Source of the DNA: Cellulomonas sp. RIT-PI-Y
Lineage (GTDB): Bacteria; Actinomycetota; Actinomycetes; Actinomycetales; Cellulomonadaceae
Direction: 5' to 3'
Assembly (NCBI RefSeq): GCF_025642745.1
Contig: NZ_JANZKP010000001.1
Span: 62,001 to 126,000, forward strand
Length of the DNA stretch: 64,000 nucleotides
Part shown: piece by piece, positions 56,909-64,000 of the stretch
Position numbering within the stretch: the first letter of the stretch is position 1
Layout: each line of letters opens with the position of its first letter
The notes under the pieces: model-generated
Seen by the model: the letters and a program-made list of their open reading frames with translations, nothing else
What the model was told of the DNA's origin: nothing
The model's database searches: none
Program-made: the position numbers and the translations under genes

Positions 56909-59584
56909 TCAGCCGGTGTTCTGGAGGCCGGCGGCTACGCCGTTGACGGTCAGCAGCAGCAGTCGCTTGTTGTCCTCGACCTGGTCGTCGGACTCCCCGG
57001 TGCGCAGTGCGCGCAGCGCCCGGATCTGGAGCAGGGACAGCGCGTCGACGTACGGGCTGCGCAGCTGCACCGCACGACCCAGGATCCGGCGCCGGGACAG
57101 GATGGACTCCGAGCCGGTGATCGCCATCACCCAGCGCCGGGTCAGTGCCATCTCCTCCAGCACCAGACCGGCCAGGTCCTCCCGGTCGCCCAGCGCCAGG
57201 TAGCGCTCGGCCAGCCGCTCGTCCGTCTTGGCCAGCGACATCTCGACGTTGTCGACCATCGTGGTGAACAGCGGCCACTCGGCGTACGCGGCCTGCAGCT
57301 CGTCCAGGTCGCCGACCTGGTCCAGCGCGGTGCCCAGCCCGAACCACCCGGCCAGGTTGGTGCGCGCCTGCGACCAGGAGAACACCCACGGGATCGCCCG
57401 CAGGTCGTCCAGCGACTCCACCGACAGGCCGCGACGGGCCGGGCGGGAACCGATCGGCAGCAGACCGATCTCCTCCAGCGGGGTCACCTGGGCGAACCAC
57501 TGCGGGAAGCCCTCGGCGCGCACCAGCTGGTAGAACCGGGTCCGCGAGGTGCCGTCCATCGCCGCGGCCAGACCGGCGAACCGCTCGGTGGCGGCCGCGT
57601 TCCGCTGCTCGGTCGAGGGCGCGCTGGCCAGCAGGGTCGCCGCGGCGACCTGCTCGATGTGCCGCGCGCCGATCGTCGGGTTGCCGTACCGGGCGAAGAT
57701 GACCTCGCCCTGCTCGGTGAGCTTGAACCGGCCGTCGACCGAGCCCGGGGGCTGGGCCAGCACCGCGCGGTTCGCCGGGCCGCCACCACGGCCGAGGGCG
57801 CCACCGCGGCCGTGGAACAGGGTCAGGCTCAGATCGTGCTTCTGGCCCCACTGCGCGATCCGGCTCTGCGCGACGTCCAGCGCCAGGGTCGCCGCCACCG
57901 GGCCGACGTCCTTGGAGGAGTCCGAGTAGCCGAGCATGACCTCCACGTGCCGGCCGTTCGCGGCCAGCCGGGCCTGCACCTGCGGCAGGGTCAGCATCGA
58001 CTCGAGGATGTCCACCGACGCCTCCAGGTCGGCGAACGTCTCGAACAGCGGGATGGCGTCGATCACCGGCCGGGTCTCCGGGTCCGGGAACACGATCTCG
58101 GCCAGCTGGTACACGGCCTCCAGGTGCTCCGGCGCCTGGGTGAAGGACACGATGTACCGCCGGGCGGCCGCCACGCCGTACCGCCGCTGCACCGCACCGA
58201 GCGCGCGGTAGGTGTCCAGCACCTCCAGCGTCCGGGGCTGCAGCTCGCCCTCCAGGCCGTTCTCCGCGATGTCCGCCAGGGCGGCCGCGTGCACCTGGGA
58301 GTGCTGACGCACCTCCAGCTCGGCCAGGTGGAAGCCGAAGGTCTGCACCTGCCAGATCAGTCGCTGCAGGTCGCCGTAGGCCGCGCGGGTGGCCCCGGCG
58401 GCGACCAGCGACTGCTGCACCACGTCCAGGTCCTCCAGCAACGCCTCGGGCCCGGCGTAGGACAGGTCGGCGTCCCGGCGCCGGGTGGCGGCGATCCGCT
58501 CGGCGATCATCCGCAGCGCACGGCGGTGCGGCTGGTGCCGGACCTCGTTGGCGGCCTTGGCGGCGGCGTCCTCGGACAGGTCCCGCTGCTTCTGCCACAG
58601 CGCGGTCAGGTCCGCGGAGGCGGGGGTCCCGGTGTCGTCCAGGGTCAGCTTGGCCGAGATCTTCCGCGCGGAGTCCTCCAGCGCGGTGAGCACGTGCTCG
58701 TTGGCCAGCGCGGCGGCCGCCCGGGTCACCTCGGCGGTGACGTTCGGGTTGCCGTCCCGGTCGCCGCCGATCCACGAGCCCAGGCGGACGAACGGCCGGA
58801 CCAGCGGCGCGGTGCGTCCCGCGTCCTCACCGGTCAGCCAGTCGTCCAGTCGCCGGTAGACCGTCGGGTAGGTCTCGAACAGCGTGGTGTCGAAGATGTT
58901 CATCACCGTGCGGACCTCGTCCAGCACCGTGGGCTTCTGCGCACGCAGCGGGGAGGTCCGCCACAGGGCGTCGATCTCCTCCAGCACGCGGCGGTCGTTC
59001 TCCGCACGGGAGGTGCCGCCGGCGGCCAGCGCGTCCCGCTCGGCGAGCAGGTCGGAGAGCCGCCGGATCGACCGGGACACCGAACGACGACGGGCCTCGG
59101 TGGGGTGCGCGGTCAGCACCGGGCGGAACTCCAGTTCCTGCAACCGGTGCAGGGCCTCCTCCCGGCCGACCTCCTGCGCCAGGGCGTCGATGGCCGCGGG
59201 CAGCGAGTCGTCCTGCATCAGCTCACCGGCGGGCAGCTCGGCCTCGCGGTCGCGCAGCACCCGCACCCGGTGGTGCTCCTCGGCCAGGTTCGCCAGGTGG
59301 AAGTAGCAGGTGAAGGCGCGCGCGACCTGCTGCGCACGCTCCATGCTGAAGGACGCGACGAGCTCTTCGGCCTCGGCCAGCGCGGCCTGGTCCTGCTCGT
59401 CGTGGGCCCGGATGGTCAGTGCACGCACACGCTCGACGTCGTCGAACAGGTCGTCCCCGCCGGACTCCCGGATGACGCGGCCGAGGAACTCGCCGAGCAT
59501 GCGGACGTCGTTGCGGAGCGGGTCCGGAACCTCGTGCCGTGCCAGGCCGCTGCGGGCCTCGCGGGAGATCTGGGGGTCGCTCAC
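56909..59584 (-). CDS. ppc: Phosphoenolpyruvate carboxylase
   Basis: PEP carboxylase makes oxaloacetate from PEP and bicarbonate to refill the TCA cycle. The 891 residues are normal length. Key motifs: VLTAHPTEARRRSVSR (catalytic His), RLGSWIGGDRDGNPNVTAEV, MLGYSDSSKDVGPVAA, and FHGRGGALGRGGGPANRA. The C-terminus ends GVAAGLQNTG as usual. GTG start at 59584 (MSDPQISREA). Divergent from tkt across ~210 bases. Confidence 0.97.
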   Translation of the reverse strand: MSDPQISREARSGLARHEVPDPLRNDVRMLGEFLGRVIRESGGDDLFDDVERVRALTIRAHDEQDQAALAEAEELVASFSMERAQQVARAFTCYFHLANLAEEHHRVRVLRDREAELPAGELMQDDSLPAAIDALAQEVGREEALHRLQELEFRPVLTAHPTEARRRSVSRSIRRLSDLLAERDALAAGGTSRAENDRRVLEEIDALWRTSPLRAQKPTVLDEVRTVMNIFDTTLFETYPTVYRRLDDWLTGEDAGRTAPLVRPFVRLGSWIGGDRDGNPNVTAEVTRAAAALANEHVLTALEDSARKISAKLTLDDTGTPASADLTALWQKQRDLSEDAAAKAANEVRHQPHRRALRMIAERIAATRRRDADLSYAGPEALLEDLDVVQQSLVAAGATRAAYGDLQRLIWQVQTFGFHLAELEVRQHSQVHAAALADIAENGLEGELQPRTLEVLDTYRALGAVQRRYGVAAARRYIVSFTQAPEHLEAVYQLAEIVFPDPETRPVIDAIPLFETFADLEASVDILESMLTLPQVQARLAANGRHVEVMLGYSDSSKDVGPVAATLALDVAQSRIAQWGQKHDLSLTLFHGRGGALGRGGGPANRAVLAQPPGSVDGRFKLTEQGEVIFARYGNPTIGARHIEQVAAATLLASAPSTEQRNAAATERFAGLAAAMDGTSRTRFYQLVRAEGFPQWFAQVTPLEEIGLLPIGSRPARRGLSVESLDDLRAIPWVFSWSQARTNLAGWFGLGTALDQVGDLDELQAAYAEWPLFTTMVDNVEMSLAKTDERLAERYLALGDREDLAGLVLEEMALTRRWVMAITGSESILSRRRILGRAVQLRSPYVDALSLLQIRALRALRTGESDDQVEDNKRLLLLTVNGVAAGLQNTG

Positions 59585-59794
59585 ACGGTCAAGAGTAGGT
59601 CAACGTCCCGTGAGCCGGACCGCGCAGTCCACTCTGCGGTCATCGGGGCCCACGACCGTGGCATGCACGGATGCGCCACCGGGCGACACACGTCCGGCAC
59701 GGGAGTCTAGGCTCGGTCCCAGTGCCCGAGGCCGGTCGCCACCGGTTCGAGCCCGTCCCCGAGCCCGGGTGCCGCATCCGGGCAGAAATGAGGT

Positions 59795-61963
59795 GTGGTG
59801 AACGCGAAGGCTCCCCTGGCCCAGCAGGTCGGTTGGTCCGAGCTCGATCGCAAGGCCGTCGACACCGTGCGTGTCCTGGCCGCCGACGCGGTGGAGAAGG
59901 TCGGCAACGGCCACCCGGGCACCGCGATCAGCCTGGCTCCCGCGGCCTACCTGCTCTACCAGAACGTCATGCGCCACAACCCGGCCGACGCGCACTGGCT
60001 GGGCCGTGACCGCTTCATCCTGTCCGCGGGGCACTCCTCGCTGACCCAGTACATCCAGCTCTACCTGTCCGGGTACGGCCTGGAGCTGTCCGACCTCGAG
60101 GCGCTGCGCACCTGGGGGTCCAAGACCCCGGGCCACCCCGAGTACAAGCACACGAACGGCGTGGAGATCACCACCGGGCCGCTCGGCCAGGGCCTGTCCT
60201 CCGCCGTCGGCTTCGCGATGGCGGCCCGCCGCGAGCGCGGCCTGCTCGACCCGGAGGCCGCCCCGGGCACCAGCCCGTTCGACCACTTCGTCTACGTGAT
60301 CGCCTCCGACGGTGACCTGCAGGAGGGCGTCAGCTCCGAGGCCTCGTCCGTGGCCGGCACCCAGAAGCTCGGCAACCTGATCGCGCTGTGGGACGACAAC
60401 CACATCTCGATCGAGGGCGACACCGAGATCGCGTTCACCGAGGACGTCGTCAAGCGCTACGAGGCCTACGGCTGGCATGTGCAGTTCGTGGACTGGACCG
60501 AGGGCGGCGAGTACACGGAGAACGTGGACGCGCTGTACGCCGCGATCGAGGAGGCCAAGAAGGTCACCGACCGGCCGTCCTTCATCGGGCTGCGCACCAT
60601 CATCGCCTGGCCGTCCCCGACCAAGCAGAACACCCACGGCTCGCACGGCTCCAAGCTGGGCACCGACGAGGTCCGCGGCCTGAAGGAGGTCCTCGGCTTC
60701 GACGCGGAGAAGTCCTTCGACGTCGACCCCGAGGTCATCGCGCACACCCGCAAGGCGATCGACCGGGGCAACGCGGCCCAGGCCGAGTGGGAGAAGTCCT
60801 ACCAGGCCTGGCGCACCGCCAACCCGGACCGGGCCGCCCTGCTCGACCGCCTGGTCGCGCACGAGCTCCCCGCCGACTGGGCCGACCAGCTGCCGGTGTT
60901 CGAGGCGGGGAAGTCGGTCGCGACCCGGGCCGCCTCCGGCGAGGTGCTGTCCGCGCTGGCCTCGGTGCTGCCCGAGCTGTGGGGCGGCTCCGCCGACCTC
61001 GCGGGCTCGAACAACACCACCATGAAGGGCGAGCCGTCCTTCCTCCCGGCCGAGCGGTCCACCCACGAGTTCGCGGGCGACGAGTACGGCCGCACGCTGC
61101 ACTTCGGCATCCGCGAGCACGGTATGGGCGCGATCCTGTCCGGCATCGCGCTGCACGGCCTCACCCGGCCCTACGGCGGCACCTTCTTCACCTTCTCCGA
61201 CTACATGCGCGGCGCGGTCCGCCTGGCGTCGCTGATGGGCGTCCCGACGATCTACGTCTGGACCCACGACTCGATCGGTCTGGGCGAGGACGGTCCGACT
61301 CACCAGCCGGTGGAGCACCTGACCGCGCTGCGGGCGATCCCGGGTCTGGCCATCGTGCGCCCCGCCGACGCCAACGAGACCGCCCAGGCGTGGAAGGCCA
61401 CCCTGGAACGGAACGACGGCCCGGTCGGCCTGGTGCTGACCCGGCAGAACGTGCCGACCTTCCCGCGCGGCGAGCAGGGCTTCGCCTCCGCCGACGGGGT
61501 GGCCAAGGGGGCCTACGTGCTGATCGAGGCCTCCTCCGGCACGCCGGACGTGATCCTGATCGGCACCGGCTCCGAGGTGCAGCTGGCCGTCGAGGCCCGC
61601 GAGCAGCTCGAGGCCGCGGGCATCGCCACCCGCGTGGTGTCGGCGCCGAGCCTGGAGTGGTTCGCCGAGCAGGACGAGGCCTACCGCGAGTCGGTGCTGC
61701 CGGCGTCCGTGCGGGCCCGGGTCTCGGTCGAGGCCGGCATCGCCCTGTCCTGGTACCGGATCCTCGGCGACGCCGGTCGTGCCGTCTCCCTGGAGCACTA
61801 CGGCGCCTCCGCCGACTACGAGACGCTGTACCGCGAGTTCGGCATCACCGCCGAGGCCGTGGTCTCCGCCGCGAGAGAGTCGTTGGCCGCCGCGGCCGAC
61901 GACGCCACCCCCTCGAACGAGGCTTCCGCCCCGACCGAGTCGGGCACCGGCGACCAGCAGTGA
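59795..61963 (+). CDS. tkt: Transketolase
   Basis: This is a 722-residue thiamine-diphosphate enzyme of the pentose phosphate pathway. The ThDP/metal region (GNGHPGTAISLAPAAYLLYQ, ASDGDLQEGVSSEASSVAG), the glutamate-bearing region HFGIREHGMGAILSG, and DSIGLGEDGPTHQPVEHL are all present. The C-terminal domain follows (IGTGSEVQLAVEAREQL). The start is one of two adjacent GTG codons (59795 or 59798). The terminator at 61970-62009 closes the unit. Confidence 0.97.
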   Translation: MVNAKAPLAQQVGWSELDRKAVDTVRVLAADAVEKVGNGHPGTAISLAPAAYLLYQNVMRHNPADAHWLGRDRFILSAGHSSLTQYIQLYLSGYGLELSDLEALRTWGSKTPGHPEYKHTNGVEITTGPLGQGLSSAVGFAMAARRERGLLDPEAAPGTSPFDHFVYVIASDGDLQEGVSSEASSVAGTQKLGNLIALWDDNHISIEGDTEIAFTEDVVKRYEAYGWHVQFVDWTEGGEYTENVDALYAAIEEAKKVTDRPSFIGLRTIIAWPSPTKQNTHGSHGSKLGTDEVRGLKEVLGFDAEKSFDVDPEVIAHTRKAIDRGNAAQAEWEKSYQAWRTANPDRAALLDRLVAHELPADWADQLPVFEAGKSVATRAASGEVLSALASVLPELWGGSADLAGSNNTTMKGEPSFLPAERSTHEFAGDEYGRTLHFGIREHGMGAILSGIALHGLTRPYGGTFFTFSDYMRGAVRLASLMGVPTIYVWTHDSIGLGEDGPTHQPVEHLTALRAIPGLAIVRPADANETAQAWKATLERNDGPVGLVLTRQNVPTFPRGEQGFASADGVAKGAYVLIEASSGTPDVILIGTGSEVQLAVEAREQLEAAGIATRVVSAPSLEWFAEQDEAYRESVLPASVRARVSVEAGIALSWYRILGDAGRAVSLEHYGASADYETLYREFGITAEAVVSAARESLAAAADDATPSNEASAPTESGTGDQQ

Positions 61964-61969
61964 GCTGAA

Positions 61970-62009
61970 CCGATGGCCGGGACGCGCGCGAGCGGGCCCC
62001 GGCCATCGG
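61970..62009 (+). terminator. Terminator after tkt
   Basis: CCGATGGCCGGG (61970-61981) and CCCGGCCATCGG (61998-62009) form a perfect 12-bp stem with a 16-base GC-rich loop, four bases after the tkt stop. Confidence 0.8.
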
Positions 62010-62066
62010 CCTGTTCCGGGACGAACGTCCCCGGCAGGCCGCGGCGGACCGGGGTTCCCTGAACCG

Positions 62067-62501
62067 ATGCGCCAGACGCCCGTGTACTACTACTCCTCCG
62101 CCAGCGGCCTGGTGCGGACCTTCGCCGAGCGCCTGGGCCGACCGGTGTTCAACCTGGCCGAGCGGGAGCACCGGCTCAGCGAGGCCGACGGCCCGTGGGT
62201 GCTGCTCACGCCGTCGTACAAGACCGGGAACGAGAACAACGACACCATCCCGGAGGCGGTGCGCCGCTTCCTGCGCAACCCGGTGAACCGGCGCCGGATG
62301 GTCGCCGTGATGGGCTCGGGCAACCGGAACTTCGGTCGGCACTACCAGATGGCCTGCCGGCAGATCGCGGCGAGGTCCGGCCGTCCGGTGCTGTTCGAGT
62401 TCGAGATCGCCGGCACCCGGTGGGACGTCGAGGAGTGCCGGCGGCTGCTGGCCGACCTGGACGCCGCGCTCGCCACGGAGCACGGCGTCCAGGCGTCCTG
62501 A
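62067..62501 (+). CDS. nrdI: NrdI-like flavodoxin
   Basis: The 144-residue NrdI-type flavodoxin normally helps load the Mn/Fe cofactor of class Ib ribonucleotide reductase. PVYYYSSASG (phosphate loop), TPSYKTGNENNDTIPEAV and MGSGNRNFGRHYQMA are family signatures. The loop reads SGLVRTF where many NrdI have an Asn-Thr pair. nrdH, nrdE and nrdF are not next to it in this window. ATG at 62067 in GAACCGATG; no strong ribosome site. Confidence 0.88.
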   Translation: MRQTPVYYYSSASGLVRTFAERLGRPVFNLAEREHRLSEADGPWVLLTPSYKTGNENNDTIPEAVRRFLRNPVNRRRMVAVMGSGNRNFGRHYQMACRQIAARSGRPVLFEFEIAGTRWDVEECRRLLADLDAALATEHGVQAS

Positions 62502-62505
62502 TCCG

Positions 62506-63102
62506 CTACTGGATGTTCACGTCGATCACGTTGTAGAACGCGTTCGCGGTGTTGTCGACCACCCAGACCGCGTAGATCACGTGGTATCCGGTGCGGTCGG
62601 CGGGGATCGTGAAGGTGTGGGTCTGCCCCTGGACCGGCAGCGACCCGTCGTACGGGACGGTCTTGATCAGCTCCAGCGAGGAGCGGCTCAGCGGGGCGTT
62701 CTGGTTCCAGCCCTGCTTGGTGATGTAGTACTCCCACTTGGTCGTGGCGTGCAGCGCGGTGTAGTTCCAGGCGACCGAGACCGTCCGGTTGGTGACCTGG
62801 TTCTTCACCCAGCGGGTCGAGCTCTGCTGGTCCAGCTCCGAGAACCGGGTGTTGCCGCCGGACGCGAGCGTCCCGTCCGCCGGTCCCTGCGCCGGGAAGC
62901 CCTTGGGACCCTCGATGCTCTGCGGCTCGTACTGCACCGCCCCCAGCCCGGTGTTGCCCGGCATGGCCGCCCGGGCGATCAGCTGCGAGTTGCTGCCGCC
63001 GATGTACCCGTGCGACTGCGCGGCCGGTGCCGCGAGCAGACCGAGCACCGCGGTGACCGCGAGGGCCCCTGAGATCCGGGACAGCTTCTGACGTCGATTC
63101 AT
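62506..63102 (-). CDS. AA10 lytic polysaccharide monooxygenase (chitin-binding type)
   Basis: The secreted copper enzyme cleaves chitin or cellulose chains oxidatively. The signal peptide (GALAVTAVLGLLAAPAAQS) is cut just before HGYIGG, putting the copper-binding His at position 1. The second His lies in NYTALHATTKWEYYITK. The domain ends with VIYAVWVVDNTANAFYNVIDV. At ~168 mature residues it is a catalytic domain only, with no carbohydrate-binding module. ATG 63102 is chosen (ATG 63105 sits against the GGGGG site). Confidence 0.93.
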   Translation of the reverse strand: MNRRQKLSRISGALAVTAVLGLLAAPAAQSHGYIGGSNSQLIARAAMPGNTGLGAVQYEPQSIEGPKGFPAQGPADGTLASGGNTRFSELDQQSSTRWVKNQVTNRTVSVAWNYTALHATTKWEYYITKQGWNQNAPLSRSSLELIKTVPYDGSLPVQGQTHTFTIPADRTGYHVIYAVWVVDNTANAFYNVIDVNIQ

Positions 63103-63285
63103 CATTCCCCCTGAATGGTGACGGGCGGGCGACCTCCGGCCCCGGCCCCTGTGCGATCCGCCCCGTTGCGGGCCGCGCGGAGTGACCGTAGTCACATTCC
63201 ACCGCGGCCTGGCGAGGGGTCGCCCGCCCTCGTCGCGCCTGGCACACATCGGGCGGCGACGGCCGCGCGGTCCTACCGTGGCGCC

Positions 63286-64000
63286 ATGACGCCCACCGCC
63301 TCCCCCGCGACGGAGCTCGAGGTCCGCGGCCGCACCGTCCGGGTGAGCAATCCGCAGAAGGTGGTCTTCGCCGAACGCGGCTTCACCAAGCTGGACGTGG
63401 TCGAGTACCTGCTCGCGGTCGGCGACGGGATCCTGGGCGCGCTGCTGCACCGCCCGACCACCCTCGAGCGCTGGCCCAAGGGGGTCTTCCCCGGCGCCAT
63501 GCTCTCCACCCGCGCGGACAACCGCGGCGACGCGTTCTTCCAGAAGCGCGTGCCCCCGGGCGCACCGGACTATGTGCAGACCGCCCGGATCGCCTTCCCC
63601 TCCGGTCGCACCGCCGACGAGGTCAGCCCCACCGAGCTGGCAGTGGTGATCTGGGCCGCCAATCTGGGCACCCTGACCTTCCACCCCTGGCCGGTCACCG
63701 CCGACGACGTCGAGGCCCCGGACCAGCTGCGGATCGACCTGGACCCCCAGCCCGGCACCGACTTCTCCGACGCCGCCCGGGTCGCCCCGCACGTGCGGGA
63801 GATCCTGGCCGAGCACGGCCTGACCGGGTATCCCAAGACCTCCGGCGGCCGAGGCATCCACGTGTTCGCGCCGATCGCACCGCGGTGGACCTTCACCCAG
63901 TGCCGCCGGGCCGCGATCGCCGTCGGCCGTGAACTGGAACGCCGGCTGCCCGGGCAGGTCACCACCAAGTGGTGGAAGGAGGAACGCGGCCCGAGCATCT
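63286..64000 (+). CDS. LigD-type DNA polymerase/primase domain protein (3' end outside window)
   Basis: This is the N-terminal 238 residues of an archaeo-eukaryotic-primase-type polymerase domain, as in bacterial non-homologous end joining LigD/PolDom proteins. Seen: EVRGRTVRVSNPQKVVF, LERWPKGVFPG, VIWAANLGTLTFHPWP, the metal-binding DLDPQPG and KTSGGRGIHVFAP. Starts with ATG 63286 (MTPTASPATE). No ligase or phosphoesterase domain precedes it, so it may be stand-alone PolDom or have ligase further on. Confidence 0.92.
   Translation, partial: MTPTASPATELEVRGRTVRVSNPQKVVFAERGFTKLDVVEYLLAVGDGILGALLHRPTTLERWPKGVFPGAMLSTRADNRGDAFFQKRVPPGAPDYVQTARIAFPSGRTADEVSPTELAVVIWAANLGTLTFHPWPVTADDVEAPDQLRIDLDPQPGTDFSDAARVAPHVREILAEHGLTGYPKTSGGRGIHVFAPIAPRWTFTQCRRAAIAVGRELERRLPGQVTTKWWKEERGPSI

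Overview
The window is a 64 kb piece of a very GC-rich actinobacterial chromosome. Codons mostly end in C or G, GTG starts are common, and several gene sets are actinobacterial: a galU-glp-rimJ-glpR/sepX locus, a DtxR-type regulator, an actinobacterial-type serC, a PspC protein, a stand-alone LigD polymerase domain and a ydaO-type riboswitch before an NlpC/P60 gene. A chemotaxis operon with two MCPs, a GH20 hexosaminidase and an AA10 chitin-active LPMO suggest a motile polymer-degrading member of the Micrococcales, perhaps Cellulomonadaceae. That placement is inference. I see no insertion sequence, prophage, integrase or CRISPR array.

Left part (1-10.8 kb): the 5' part of a GH20 gene; a repeat-rich non-coding tract with a cruciform-like element; an SBF-like transporter; a DHFR-like reductase; a STAS protein; tRNA-Ala(CGC). 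Then comes a leftward block galU, moeA/glp, rimJ-like GNAT and a three-TM protein matching GlpR/SepX, which is the actinobacterial cell-division locus. Rightward from galU lie 5-formyl-THF cyclo-ligase, an FmdB zinc ribbon, a SAF/CpaB-like protein and mscL.

Middle-left (10.8-23 kb): a ~1,540-residue UPF1-like helicase-nuclease whose ATPase and nuclease motifs are all degenerate, an intact SNF2 helicase, tRNA-Arg(CCT), two abutting gene relics, a GAF-EAL phosphodiesterase, an OsmC/EcsC-like pair, an aldo/keto reductase and an SRPBCC protein.

Middle (23-39 kb): an arginine-catabolism pair (a DDAH/arginine-dihydrolase-family enzyme plus rocD) behind helically phased CGCAA boxes, with an Lrp/AsnC regulator nearby. 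Then a CAP-domain protein, a tandem universal stress protein, an HNH nuclease, NlpC/P60 under a c-di-AMP riboswitch, DtxR, serC, a sortase substrate (LAATG), a DUF4012 protein, a MarR-MFS operon, UDP-glucose dehydrogenase and an NCS2 purine permease.

Chemotaxis region (39.7-49.5 kb): a six-gene leftward operon cheB-cheR-cheY-cheX-cheY-cheX-like with overlapping starts and stops, a divergent calpain-like peptidase, a sugar-binding lipoprotein overlapping an MCP gene, and a second MCP. Three of the leftward units have a matching CTCA/C-N17-(C/T)CGAT(G/A)GG box upstream, which looks like a FliA-type flagellar sigma promoter. cheA, cheW and flagellar structural genes are not in the window.

Right part (49.5-64 kb): a DUF4126 protein, an ECF-like sigma factor with a membrane partner, a nucleotidyltransferase, an endo/exonuclease-phosphatase protein, an anti-sigma-type ATPase, PspC, an alpha/beta hydrolase, a MetE-like protein, PEP carboxylase, transketolase, NrdI, the LPMO and the start of a LigD-type polymerase. 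The MetE-like and ppc genes converge on a second copy of the cruciform-like element seen at 1.6 kb.
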